Both the position numbers and the translations under genes were made by a program. Shown in pieces: positions 24,859 through 33,568 of a DNA stretch of 42,611 nt. The notes beneath the pieces are model-generated. The model had not been told where the DNA came from. It ran no database searches and saw nothing but the letters and a program-made list of their open reading frames with translations. Position 1 is the stretch's first letter. The number at the start of each line of letters is the position of its first letter. Source of the stretch: Candidatus Giovannonibacteria bacterium RIFCSPLOWO2_02_FULL_45_28 (lineage in GTDB: Bacteria; Patescibacteriota; Minisyncoccia; UBA11713; 2-01-FULL-45-33); the NCBI GenBank assembly GCA_001780725.1, contig MFIM01000016.1, positions 1 to 42,611 on the forward strand, in the 5' to 3' direction.

Positions 24859-25703
24859 AAATTAAAAATTCTGATTGCGTTTTCGGTTGTAGTGCGCGCG
24901 ACTTCTTCGAAGTCTTTGTTTAAAATTTTGGCGATTTTTTTAGCGACTTCTTCAACGTATAGTGGCTCGTTGCGCTTGCCGCGGTAAGGCAAGGGCGCAA
25001 CATACGGGGCGTCGGTTTCTAAAAGAATACGCTCCGGCGGAATAAATTTAATTAATTTTTCGTACTCGCGCGCGAAAGTAACAACCCCGCCGAAAGAAAA
25101 TGAAAAGCCGAGAGCCATAAGTTTTTGCGCGTCTTCGGTTGTGCCTGAGAAAAAATGGATAATGCCCGGAGGAGAAGTTAGAAGTTGGCGATTAGAATTT
25201 AGAATTTGGATTAAATCAGTAAACGCCTCTCTGCAATGAATCATCAACGGCTTCCCAGCTTCGCGCGCCAACTCAATTTGTTTGATAAATACCTCAGCTT
25301 GTTTCTTTTTTGTGTCCTCCGTCAATCTATAATAATCCAGTCCGCACTCGCCGATAGCTACAACTTTTGTATCTTGGGCGAGCTTTTTGTAGTAGTCGTA
25401 GTTGAAATCTTCACCTCGGCTAGTAAAACCCCCCTTGTCCTCCGAAGCTTTGGCGAAGGAGGAGCCCAACTCCTTCTCATCATGAAAACTTTTTTCTGTA
25501 TGAATCGGATGAAGCCCGACTGTCGCAAAAACCCCCTCATGCTTATGCGCTAATTCGCACGAATTAGCCGAGGTGTCGCGCTGTGTGCCAATGTTTATCA
25601 TCCAAATCCCCGCCTCCAGCGCACGCCGAATTACCGCATCGCGATCTTTTTCAAATGCCGAAAATTGCGTGTGAGTATGAATGTCTACAAGTTTTGATTT
25701 CAT
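24852..25703 (-). CDS. tatD: TatD family hydrolase
   Basis: 283 aa; VDIHTHTQFS, GECGLDYYR, IHCREAF, LETDAPYVAP. Confidence 0.95.
   Translation of the reverse strand: MKSKLVDIHTHTQFSAFEKDRDAVIRRALEAGIWMINIGTQRDTSANSCELAHKHEGVFATVGLHPIHTEKSFHDEKELGSSFAKASEDKGGFTSRGEDFNYDYYKKLAQDTKVVAIGECGLDYYRLTEDTKKKQAEVFIKQIELAREAGKPLMIHCREAFTDLIQILNSNRQLLTSPPGIIHFFSGTTEDAQKLMALGFSFSFGGVVTFAREYEKLIKFIPPERILLETDAPYVAPLPYRGKRNEPLYVEEVAKKIAKILNKDFEEVARTTTENAIRIFNLK
25438..25463. repeat. palindromic insert inside tatD (peptide SSFAKASEDKGG)
   Basis: TCCTCCGAAGCTTTGGCGAAGGAGGA. Confidence 0.7.
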
Positions 25704-27298
25704 TGAATGCGCGGGAATAGGTGCGCAAATTCCTTAGCGCTAAACTCTTTCCACTCTTCACGGGATGTCGGTTCAACGCCCAAACTTAGTAAAATTTTAT
25801 CGGCTGTTTCCGGCATAAACGGTTTTATCATCCAAGCTACCGAAGCCAAAGAATAAGCCAGATGCCACAAAACAACTTTTGCCTCCTCCGGCTGCGATTT
25901 TACCATTTTGTATAATTTATAATCTTCAATGTATTCGTCTAACCTTCCCAAATAAATCCAGATGTTTTTTATGGCTTGAGATATTTCATACGCCGCCATA
26001 GCTTTCTGGTAAGCCAGCCAAAGAACATTATCCACCAAAAATGACGGCGAGGCCTGCTCAAACGACCATCGTTTTTTTTCGCCGGTTGTTAAAAATTCAA
26101 GATTTTTTTTAATCGGATAACGGGCCAGAGCCCCCTCCTCCGGCTTGGAAATTGCGGGATATAAACTGATCATTTTCAGCGTGCGCGCCAAAAGATTTCC
26201 CAAACCATTCACCAGTAAACCGCTATAGATCTCGCTAAAGTGCTTATCGGAATAATCGCTGTCGCCGAACACCGAAGTCTCGTGCGCCAAATAAAACCTC
26301 ACCGCCTCCGAGCCGTATTTTTCAATTAAAGGAATGGGGTCAATCACATTGCCCAAAGATTTGGACATTTTTTCTCCTTTCACATTTACCCAGCCGTGCA
26401 CAAAAATTATTTTGGGCAGAGAAAGCCCGGCCGACATAAGCATCGCCGGCCAAAAAATCGTGTGGAACTTCATTATATCTTTGCCTACAACGTGAATGTC
26501 GGCGGGCCAAAAACGCTCAAATTTGGAAGTCCGATTTCCAGTGGAAGTCGGACTTCCAAAGCTTTCTCCGTAACCCAGCGCCGTAATATAATTCGCAAGC
26601 GCGTCGCACCAGACATACATTGTCTGTGTTGCGTCGCTTGGCACTGGCACGCCCCAAGCAATATCTTTGGAAGGCCGCGAAAAGCTTACGTCGCCGATTT
26701 CTTTCAACATATTTAATGTTTCTTCTTTACGAAAAGAGGGAAGAATTTTCATGTCTTCCTTAGAGATTGCTTCCAGCAATCGGTTAGTATATTTTGATAA
26801 TTTAAAAAAATAATTTTCTTCTTCTATCGCCTCCGGCGGTTTTTTGTGGATCGCGCAGACATTACCCTCCATGTCTTTTTCCGTAATAAAAGCTTCGTGG
26901 CCGACGCAATAAAGTCCTTTGTAAAAACTTTTATAAATATCTCCGGCTTCGGCTAATTTTTTCCAAAGCAGCTGCGCGCCCGGCCAATGGCGCTCTTTAT
27001 CCGATGTTCTGATAAAATCGTCGTTAGAAATATTTAGTTTTTTGAGCAAATCCTGAAAAACCACAGCTAACCCGTCAACAAATTCTTTGGGTGTTTTTTG
27101 GGCCTCCCCGGCTGCGCGCGCGATTTTTGCCCCATGCTCATCCGTTCCGGAAAGAAAAAAAACATCTTTATCGCGGAGCCGCGAGTGTCTCGCGACAACA
27201 TCAGCCTGCAGCGCCTCCAGCGCAAACCCCAAATGCGGCGGCGCATTAAGATAAGGAATGGAAGTTGTGATATAAAATTTGTCTTTCTCCGTTTTCAT
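25700..27298 (-). CDS. metG: methionyl-tRNA synthetase
   Basis: 532 aa; TTSIPYLNAPPHLGFALEALQADVVAR, GTDEHG, HGWVNVKGEKMSKSLGNVIDP. Confidence 0.96.
   Translation of the reverse strand: MKTEKDKFYITTSIPYLNAPPHLGFALEALQADVVARHSRLRDKDVFFLSGTDEHGAKIARAAGEAQKTPKEFVDGLAVVFQDLLKKLNISNDDFIRTSDKERHWPGAQLLWKKLAEAGDIYKSFYKGLYCVGHEAFITEKDMEGNVCAIHKKPPEAIEEENYFFKLSKYTNRLLEAISKEDMKILPSFRKEETLNMLKEIGDVSFSRPSKDIAWGVPVPSDATQTMYVWCDALANYITALGYGESFGSPTSTGNRTSKFERFWPADIHVVGKDIMKFHTIFWPAMLMSAGLSLPKIIFVHGWVNVKGEKMSKSLGNVIDPIPLIEKYGSEAVRFYLAHETSVFGDSDYSDKHFSEIYSGLLVNGLGNLLARTLKMISLYPAISKPEEGALARYPIKKNLEFLTTGEKKRWSFEQASPSFLVDNVLWLAYQKAMAAYEISQAIKNIWIYLGRLDEYIEDYKLYKMVKSQPEEAKVVLWHLAYSLASVAWMIKPFMPETADKILLSLGVEPTSREEWKEFSAKEFAHLFPRIQ
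26522..26561. repeat. palindromic element, core AAGTCCGATTT / AAGTCGGACTT, inside metG
   Basis: TTTGGAAGTCCGATTTCCagtGGAAGTCGGACTTCCAAAG. Confidence 0.82.
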
Positions 27299-28338
27299 TT
27301 CTTAAGAGCAACGCGTTTGGCTGAAACGTCGTTCAAAAATTCAACCAAAACGGCGGCGACTGGAACTGCAAGCACAAGGCCGAAAAATCCGCCCAAGGTG
27401 CCGCCAATAGCGAGCGAAAGCACGACCAAAAGCGGCGGGACGCCGACTGTTTTTCTGACGACCAAGGGATAAATAAGGTGGTTTTCAAATTGCTGCACAA
27501 TTACATAAAGCCCCAAAACCATCAGCCCCAAAATCGGCTTCTGGACAAAAGCAACAGCAATTGCCGGAATCGCCGCCATAACCGGCCCGAAAACCGGTAT
27601 TACCTCAAATGTGGCGGTAAGAATCGCAAGAAGTATTGCGTATTTCACGCCTAAAATAGTAAGACCTAAAAAAACAATTACACCCACAAGCACCCCCAAA
27701 AGAATCTGTCCCTGCAACCATCTTCCTATTTTGCGCTGCGAACGTTGCCAAAGGTCTAAAATATACGCTTCGTGCTCCAAAGGCGTTACGATACGTAAAA
27801 AATTTTCAATTCCGTGCTCTTGCACCGAAAGATAAAAAGAAATCACAATCAACAAAATCAAATAAAGTACTCCGCCGAAAATCGTTGTGCCAGCGGAAAA
27901 AATGCCGGCAGTAAAGATCGGGATAGAGCGTTCTAAGGAAAGCGAAAGGCTAGTTAAAAAATCTGTAAGCGCTACGGGGAGCTCCGGTAAGAAAGGGAAT
28001 AATTGACTCCCGGGTCCCAGGGCCTGTTCAATGTAAGCAGGCAGAGTATTTACAAAATCCAAAATATCTCCAAAAAGAGGCGGTATTATGAGATAAAAGA
28101 TTAAAGAAAACAAAAAAAATGCAGAAAAATAAATTAGGATTACAGAAATAATGCGCGGGATTCTAAACTTAGAGAAAAAATGATTTGCCGGCTCAATTGC
28201 TGAAGCAATAACAATGGAAATCAAAATAACGGCAAGAATATCGTGCAACACCCAAAGCGCCCAAAGCAAAATTACCAAAAGCGCAGCCTTAAGCATCGTC
28301 CAAAATGAAATTTCTATGATTTGTTCTCTTTGAAGCAT
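27295..28338 (-). CDS. AI-2E family transporter/permease
   Basis: 347 aa; polytopic; FEVIPVFGPVMAAIPAIAVAFVQ, QFENHLIYPLVVRKTVGVPPLLVVLSLAIGGTLGG. Confidence 0.9.
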   Translation of the reverse strand: MLQREQIIEISFWTMLKAALLVILLWALWVLHDILAVILISIVIASAIEPANHFFSKFRIPRIISVILIYFSAFFLFSLIFYLIIPPLFGDILDFVNTLPAYIEQALGPGSQLFPFLPELPVALTDFLTSLSLSLERSIPIFTAGIFSAGTTIFGGVLYLILLIVISFYLSVQEHGIENFLRIVTPLEHEAYILDLWQRSQRKIGRWLQGQILLGVLVGVIVFLGLTILGVKYAILLAILTATFEVIPVFGPVMAAIPAIAVAFVQKPILGLMVLGLYVIVQQFENHLIYPLVVRKTVGVPPLLVVLSLAIGGTLGGFFGLVLAVPVAAVLVEFLNDVSAKRVALKK

Positions 28339-28341
28339 GGT

Positions 28342-29613
28342 TTAAAGTGTGTTTAAAACATTTTCGTAATCAGCGGTATTTTCTTCCGGCGTAATGGCCG
28401 CCAAATTGATTTTATCCCGCCTAAATACATCTTTAACTATACCAATAATATCACGCCGCCCGACTTTCTCAATTTTTGCCAAAATATCCTGCGGAGCCAT
28501 AATGCGCCCGTAAAAAAGCTCCTGCGAGGCCAGAAATGTGGCGACATCATCTGTGGTTTCAAAGGCCAAAGCCATAGAGCCACGGATAAATTCTTTGGCG
28601 AAATCCAACTCACGCTGCGCGACGCCTTTTGATTTTATGTGTTTTAAAATCTCAACGATTTTTTTCACAGTCTTTAAAAAATTCGCGTGCGACACTCCGG
28701 CGGTAGTCAGCAAATAACCCGTGTCGGTAGCTTCGTCTGCGGACGCGCCGACATAATAAGCCAATCCTGCTTTTTCACGGATCTCGCGCCACAAGTAGCT
28801 GGACATATTGCCCCCCAAAATGGTCGCGAGAACTTGAAGAGCGTATCGCCTTTCATCATACATGTCGTAAGCGCGCAAAGCTAAACGGAGATGCGTTTGG
28901 TCCACGTCTTTTTTTTTGAATTGGATGCCAGGTTTTTTTTGGCGTTCAAAAACTTCGGCTTTATGCAATTTCTTGCCTTGCGGCATTTTTAAAAAAGCTT
29001 TTTCAATTTTTCCGAAAGCGATCTCGGAATCAATATTTCCGGCAACTACAACAACCGCGTTCGCCGTAACATAATGGCTTTCCTTATATTTTAAAATTTC
29101 TTTGCGCGCTATTCCTTTTACTGTCTCCGGCGTGCCGGAGATATCCCAGCCAGCTGGCTGGTCCCCGTACATAAGCTCTTCAACAAGCTGGTAAGCTTGG
29201 CGCTGCGGATTGTCTTCATACATTGCAATCTCCTGCAAAATCACCCCGCGCTCGCGCTCTACTTCTTCTTTTTTAAACAAAGGCTCAATTAAAATATCCG
29301 AAACAATACCCAAACCGATATCAAAATGCTTGGCGGCGGCTTTCACATAGTAACCCGTGTATTCTTTGGAGGTAAAAGCGTTTTTTTGCGCTCCAATCCG
29401 GTCAAGCTCTCTCCAAATCTGCCCGGGCCTTGGGCGGCTTTTGGTGCCCTTAAAAAATAAGTGTTCTAAAAAATGCGAGATGCCGCTTATTTTTTTTGTT
29501 TCGTATTTTGAACCAGTCCCGAAAAGCGCCCACAGCGTCACCGCTTCTGTGTCCTTCATCGGCGCCACAACACACCGAAGACCGTTTTTGAAAGTTCTCT
29601 TCTGGAATTTCAT
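28342..29613 (-). CDS. M16 family zinc peptidase
   Basis: 423 aa; HFLEHLFFKGT (HXXEH) and ERGVILQEIAMYEDNPQ. Confidence 0.95.
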   Translation of the reverse strand: MKFQKRTFKNGLRCVVAPMKDTEAVTLWALFGTGSKYETKKISGISHFLEHLFFKGTKSRPRPGQIWRELDRIGAQKNAFTSKEYTGYYVKAAAKHFDIGLGIVSDILIEPLFKKEEVERERGVILQEIAMYEDNPQRQAYQLVEELMYGDQPAGWDISGTPETVKGIARKEILKYKESHYVTANAVVVVAGNIDSEIAFGKIEKAFLKMPQGKKLHKAEVFERQKKPGIQFKKKDVDQTHLRLALRAYDMYDERRYALQVLATILGGNMSSYLWREIREKAGLAYYVGASADEATDTGYLLTTAGVSHANFLKTVKKIVEILKHIKSKGVAQRELDFAKEFIRGSMALAFETTDDVATFLASQELFYGRIMAPQDILAKIEKVGRRDIIGIVKDVFRRDKINLAAITPEENTADYENVLNTL

Positions 29614-29640
29614 TCTTTAAATTCTAACACAAAGTTATAA

Positions 29641-29666
29641 AAATAAAAAGGGCGATTTCGCCCCCA
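29641..29666 (-). terminator. rho-independent terminator
   Basis: GGGGGCGaaatCGCCC TTTTTATTT on the minus strand. Confidence 0.75.
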
Positions 29667-29685
29667 ACCTTCTTGTATATTGTTC

Positions 29686-29889
29686 TTATAAGATCTTGGT
29701 CTTGTCTTTTCCTGATAACTTTTTATTTTGATCTTCCAGATCGATCATCTTGTTCGCTACGATAATTAAAACTAGCCCTACTAGGCCCAAAAAGAAACAA
29801 ATAAGTGCAACCGGAGAATCTTTAACCAAAGCAACTATGAACCCACCCATTAATGCAAGTATGCCCAATATCCGCAAGAGTGCTTCCAT
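29686..29889 (-). CDS. small two-TM membrane protein (67 aa)
   Basis: MEALLRILGILALMGGFIVALVKDSPVALICFFLGLVGLVLIIVANK; promoter at 29920-29948 and terminator at 29641-29666. Confidence 0.7.
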   Translation of the reverse strand: MEALLRILGILALMGGFIVALVKDSPVALICFFLGLVGLVLIIVANKMIDLEDQNKKLSGKDKTKIL

Positions 29890-29919
29890 AACAATTACCT
29901 CCCATTAATTTCTGGTTCT

Positions 29920-29948
29920 AGACTAGCATGCTTTTAAATACTTGTCAA
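29920..29948 (-). promoter_or_regulatory. promoter TTGACA-17-TAGTCT
   Basis: Reverse complement TTGACAAGTATTTAAAAGCATGCTAGTCT. Confidence 0.6.
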
Positions 29949-30121
29949 ACGCAAAATAAAAAGTGCGTTGGTTGCCCCGTTTAAAACATAAAGCGAATTA
30001 ATCATCGCTCATTAAATAAACATGAAAAGCGCTCGCAAAAACAGCTCGACAACTTTATGTCGGTTCTGCTTGATGTGTCGCGAGTGCAAATTAATTAGTT
30101 CGGCAATCGCACCATGAAAAA

Positions 30122-30415
30122 TTAAAGAGTGATCGTATGTAAACTTAGTTCTCGCGGACGGTAGTCTTGCAAAATATCTTGGGCTTCCTTTTCTTCCAAA
30201 ACCAAGTCAATAACTTCACGGATATTTCGCAAGGCTTCATCAAGCGTTTTGCCCTGACTATAGCAACCTTCTAAAATAGGACACTCCACCACATACAAAC
30301 CGTCTTCGTCTTTTTCTACAAAAAGAGGCAGTTGCAAATTGCGATATTTAGATAAAATATCTGATTGAGCCATTAACGTTATATTAGCAAGATTGGTTGA
30401 AAAAATCAAACACAA
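30122..30415 (-). CDS. HicB-like (UPF0150) protein without adjacent HicA; start probably the internal MAQSDIL Met
   Basis: LPLFVEKDEDGLYVVECPILEGCYSQGKTLDEALRNIREVIDLVLEE. Confidence 0.8.
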   Translation of the reverse strand: MCLIFSTNLANITLMAQSDILSKYRNLQLPLFVEKDEDGLYVVECPILEGCYSQGKTLDEALRNIREVIDLVLEEKEAQDILQDYRPRELSLHTITL

Positions 30416-30429
30416 AAACCCGCCAAAAG

Positions 30430-32190
30430 CTATTCCGTTGTCACCCTAAAGACTTCTTCAATCGTTGTAAAACCTTGGACTGCTTTGATGATGCCGTCTT
30501 CAACCATCGTCATCATGCCTTCTTTTTTTGCTTGAGCCTCAACTTGATCAGAGGTTGAATTTTGCATGAGAAGCTCCTTAATAGTAGGGGTCATTTGCAG
30601 AGCCTCGTGAATGCCTAAGCGGTCTAAATATCCGTCTGGGCATTCCGGACCGGGCCTCGGCTTATAAAAAGAAATATCTTTCCACACCGTCTTCGGCGGC
30701 ACGATTTTTTCTTTTTTCAGGAAATTCAACACCCTTTCCAAATCCACATTTTCGCCCAATTTTTTCAGCTCGGCTTCCGTCAGCGTGTATTGCTCTTTTT
30801 CTTTGCACAATCGCCTCACAAGTCTTTGGGCAATAATAACGTTTATTGTGGAAGCAATCAAAAAAGGCTCAATTTGCATATCCAAAAGCCTCGGGAGTGC
30901 GCCGGCAGCCGAGTTGGTGTGCAGGGTTGAAAGCACCAAGTGTCCGGTGAGCGCCGCGTTTATTGCCAAAGACGCCGTTTCCGTGTCCCTTATCTCGCCC
31001 ACCATGACAATATCGGGGTCTTGGCGAACGAGCGACCGGAGGCCGTTGGCGAAAGTCAAGCCTATATCCGGCCGCACTTGCGTTTGGTTTATCCGCGGCA
31101 TGCGGTATTCTATCGGATCTTCCACGGTTGAAATATTTACTCCCGGCACGTTGAGCAAAGACAAAATCGTGTAAAGCGTAGTGGTTTTGCCGCAGCCGGT
31201 CGGTCCGGTTGCCAAAATCATCCCCAGCGGTTTTTTTATGTTTTTATATAAAACCTCCAAAGCGTCGCCGTGAAACCCCAAATCTTCCAGAGTAAAACCC
31301 TTAGCCGACTCCGGCAAGAGGCGCATTACAACTTTCTCGCCGTCAAAAACAGGGAGCACGGAGATGCGTAGAGAAAATTTGTAATCCGGAGTTTCTATTT
31401 TCAACCTGCCGTCTTGCGGGAGGCGATGTTCGTCTAATCTTAAATTAGCCAGCACTTTTATTCTGGCAACGATGCCGGAGGCGACTTGCCTCGGAAGCAC
31501 CATGGTATCGTGCAAAATTCCGTCAATGCGGTATCTTATCAAAACCTCTTTCTCCATCGGTTCTATATGAATATCGGAAGCGCGCTGCAAAATCGCGTGG
31601 CGGATAAGGGTGTCAACTATGCGCACGATCGGCAAATCCTCGGCTGCTTTTTTTAAATCCTCCAAGTCGGCGCCTTCTATGCCGACATCTTTGGAAATGG
31701 TCGCGAGCGTCTCTGTAGACACTTCGCTTTTAATTATTTCTCCAAATTCAGCTTCCAGGCTTTTTTGGTATTGCGCCAGCGCGTATTTCATTGAAGCTAC
31801 GTTGGTAAGGCGCGGTAAAATTTTTAAGTTAGACTTTTTTTTGATAAATTCTATTGTTCCAAGGTCTTCCGGATCCAGCATTGCCACCTCAAGATTCTTG
31901 CCGCTTTTTTTAAAAGAAACAATGTTGTGTTTTTTTGCAATCGGTTCCGGAATTACGGATAGCACTTTCGGATCAATTTTTTCTTCCTCCAAATTTACGA
32001 AAGGTATGCCTAAAATATAGGCCTTTAGCCGGGCCAGTTCTTCTTCTTTGATTTTGCCCAAACCCAAAAGAATGTCTTCTATTTTCTTGCCGCTCTCCGC
32101 CGCTTCGGCCTCTGCTTTTTCTATATCCACCTTTGTAACCAGCTCCGAATCCAAAAGGAAGGCTTTGAGTTGTTGCTGTTCAATTTTCAT
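30430..32190 (-). CDS. pilB: GspE/PilB family type IV pilus assembly ATPase
   Basis: 586 aa; MshEN-like N-terminus, ATGPTGCGKTTTLYTIL Walker A, GEIRDTETASLAINAALTGHLVLSTLHTNSA. Confidence 0.95.
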   Translation of the reverse strand: MKIEQQQLKAFLLDSELVTKVDIEKAEAEAAESGKKIEDILLGLGKIKEEELARLKAYILGIPFVNLEEEKIDPKVLSVIPEPIAKKHNIVSFKKSGKNLEVAMLDPEDLGTIEFIKKKSNLKILPRLTNVASMKYALAQYQKSLEAEFGEIIKSEVSTETLATISKDVGIEGADLEDLKKAAEDLPIVRIVDTLIRHAILQRASDIHIEPMEKEVLIRYRIDGILHDTMVLPRQVASGIVARIKVLANLRLDEHRLPQDGRLKIETPDYKFSLRISVLPVFDGEKVVMRLLPESAKGFTLEDLGFHGDALEVLYKNIKKPLGMILATGPTGCGKTTTLYTILSLLNVPGVNISTVEDPIEYRMPRINQTQVRPDIGLTFANGLRSLVRQDPDIVMVGEIRDTETASLAINAALTGHLVLSTLHTNSAAGALPRLLDMQIEPFLIASTINVIIAQRLVRRLCKEKEQYTLTEAELKKLGENVDLERVLNFLKKEKIVPPKTVWKDISFYKPRPGPECPDGYLDRLGIHEALQMTPTIKELLMQNSTSDQVEAQAKKEGMMTMVEDGIIKAVQGFTTIEEVFRVTTE

Positions 32191-32195
32191 TGTAA

Positions 32196-32570
32196 CTAAG
32201 AATGATGATTCAAAATGACCTCAATTTTTGCCAAAAGCTCGTCCGGTTTATAATTGGCTTTAACCAAATAGGTTGTGGCGCCCAAAGCAAGAGCCCGCTC
32301 AACCTCGGCGCTGCCTTCCAGATTTGTTAAAACCGCCACCGGAATGTTTTTTGTAGCAGAATCTTTTTTTAGCTCTTCCAGAACCTCAAACCCGTTTTTT
32401 TTGGGCAATATCAAATCAAGCAAAATCAGATCCGGCAGTTCCTTTTTGGCCATCTTAAGGCCGGCCTCGCCGTCAAGAGCTTTTAATATGCTGTAGCTGT
32501 TTTGCTCTAGCATTTCGCCCATTGTGCGCTGCAAAGCCTCCTCATCCTCTATAAAAAGTATTTTTTTCAT
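32196..32570 (-). CDS. response regulator (receiver domain only)
   Basis: 124 aa; KKILFIEDEEALQRTMGEML, PDLILLDLILPKKNGFEVLEEL, VLTNLEGS. Confidence 0.94.
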   Translation of the reverse strand: MKKILFIEDEEALQRTMGEMLEQNSYSILKALDGEAGLKMAKKELPDLILLDLILPKKNGFEVLEELKKDSATKNIPVAVLTNLEGSAEVERALALGATTYLVKANYKPDELLAKIEVILNHHS

Positions 32571-33559
32571 GAAGTTTTATTAATTGGTAATGAGAACCAA
32601 AATGTCGACCCTTTTGACTCTTGCGAGGAAAATCCTATTTCGCCACCGGACTGCTGAATAATAGCTTTGGCAATAAAAAGTCCGACACCGGACCCGCCGG
32701 TTTGGTACCTGGCCGCGGAGGGCGAACGGAAATATTTTTCAAAAACGCGTTTTTGCTCGGCGGGCGATATGCCATGTCCCTCGTCGCTAATTTTCCATAA
32801 AATTTTATTTTCTTTGTTTTCCAAGCTAATGGTGATTTTGCCGCCGTTTATGCTGTAGCGTATGGCGTTGTCCAGCAAATGTTCCGTTACTCTGCCGATA
32901 CGCTCTTCGTCCGCGAAAACTTCGGGCAATTCGCCGTCTGCCAATAAAGAAATTTGAGCGTTATAGGCCGAGGCATATTTATTATACTCCTCTATTATTT
33001 TTGAAGTGAGATTTTTTAAGGAAAATTTTTGAGGGCGGAGTATCAAATCGTTGTCCTCTATGCGGTTTACCTCCAAAAGGTCGTTTACGGCGCGGATCAT
33101 CCGGTCATTTTGCTGCATGATTGTTTCCAGATAATTGCCCGTGGAATAGGCTTTGCTGCTTTGCCCTTGAAGCAGCAGGCTTAACTGCCATTTTATCGCA
33201 GAAAGCGGAGAGCGCAACTGGTGCGACATAATGCTTATAAATTCGGATTTGGAGCGCGAGGATAGCGCTACTTTTTCAAAGGCTTTGACCACCAGATTGC
33301 CGAGCGCGAATAAAATCGCAGTAAGAACAAGCACGGTAAGCGCCGCAAGCTCCGGCTCTTGGTAGCGGCTTGCCACTACGTAAGTTACAAGCATCGCCAA
33401 GATAATTATAATGCCCATGATTAAAAATAAAAATTGCGGACATTGCCAAAGGCCGACCCGATATTCGGAGCAAACCTTTTTAAGATTTATGTTATCCGTC
33501 CAACTCGCAACCATACGGATAAGTATAGCATTGAAAAAACATATAAAAAAATCCCTCAA
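32567..33559 (-). CDS. sensor histidine kinase
   Basis: SEFISIMSHQLRSPLSAIKWQLSLLL H-box; EYNKYASAYN..., DEGHGISPAEQKRVFEKYFRSPSA, GGSGVGLFIAKAI. True start possibly MVASWTDN.... Confidence 0.94.
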   Translation of the reverse strand: MRDFFICFFNAILIRMVASWTDNINLKKVCSEYRVGLWQCPQFLFLIMGIIIILAMLVTYVVASRYQEPELAALTVLVLTAILFALGNLVVKAFEKVALSSRSKSEFISIMSHQLRSPLSAIKWQLSLLLQGQSSKAYSTGNYLETIMQQNDRMIRAVNDLLEVNRIEDNDLILRPQKFSLKNLTSKIIEEYNKYASAYNAQISLLADGELPEVFADEERIGRVTEHLLDNAIRYSINGGKITISLENKENKILWKISDEGHGISPAEQKRVFEKYFRSPSAARYQTGGSGVGLFIAKAIIQQSGGEIGFSSQESKGSTFWFSLPINKTS

Positions 33560-33566
33560 ATGGGGA
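33545..33566 (-). terminator. rho-independent terminator after the 33569 gene
   Basis: Minus strand TCCCCATTTGAGGGA followed by TTTTTTTATAT. Confidence 0.6.
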
Positions 33567-33568
33567 CT

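Noticed and set aside
2781-26561. Palindromes as IS ends or MITEs with target duplications
   Set aside because: No transposase ORF in the window and no clear flanking target-site duplications; in-frame palindromic elements fit better.
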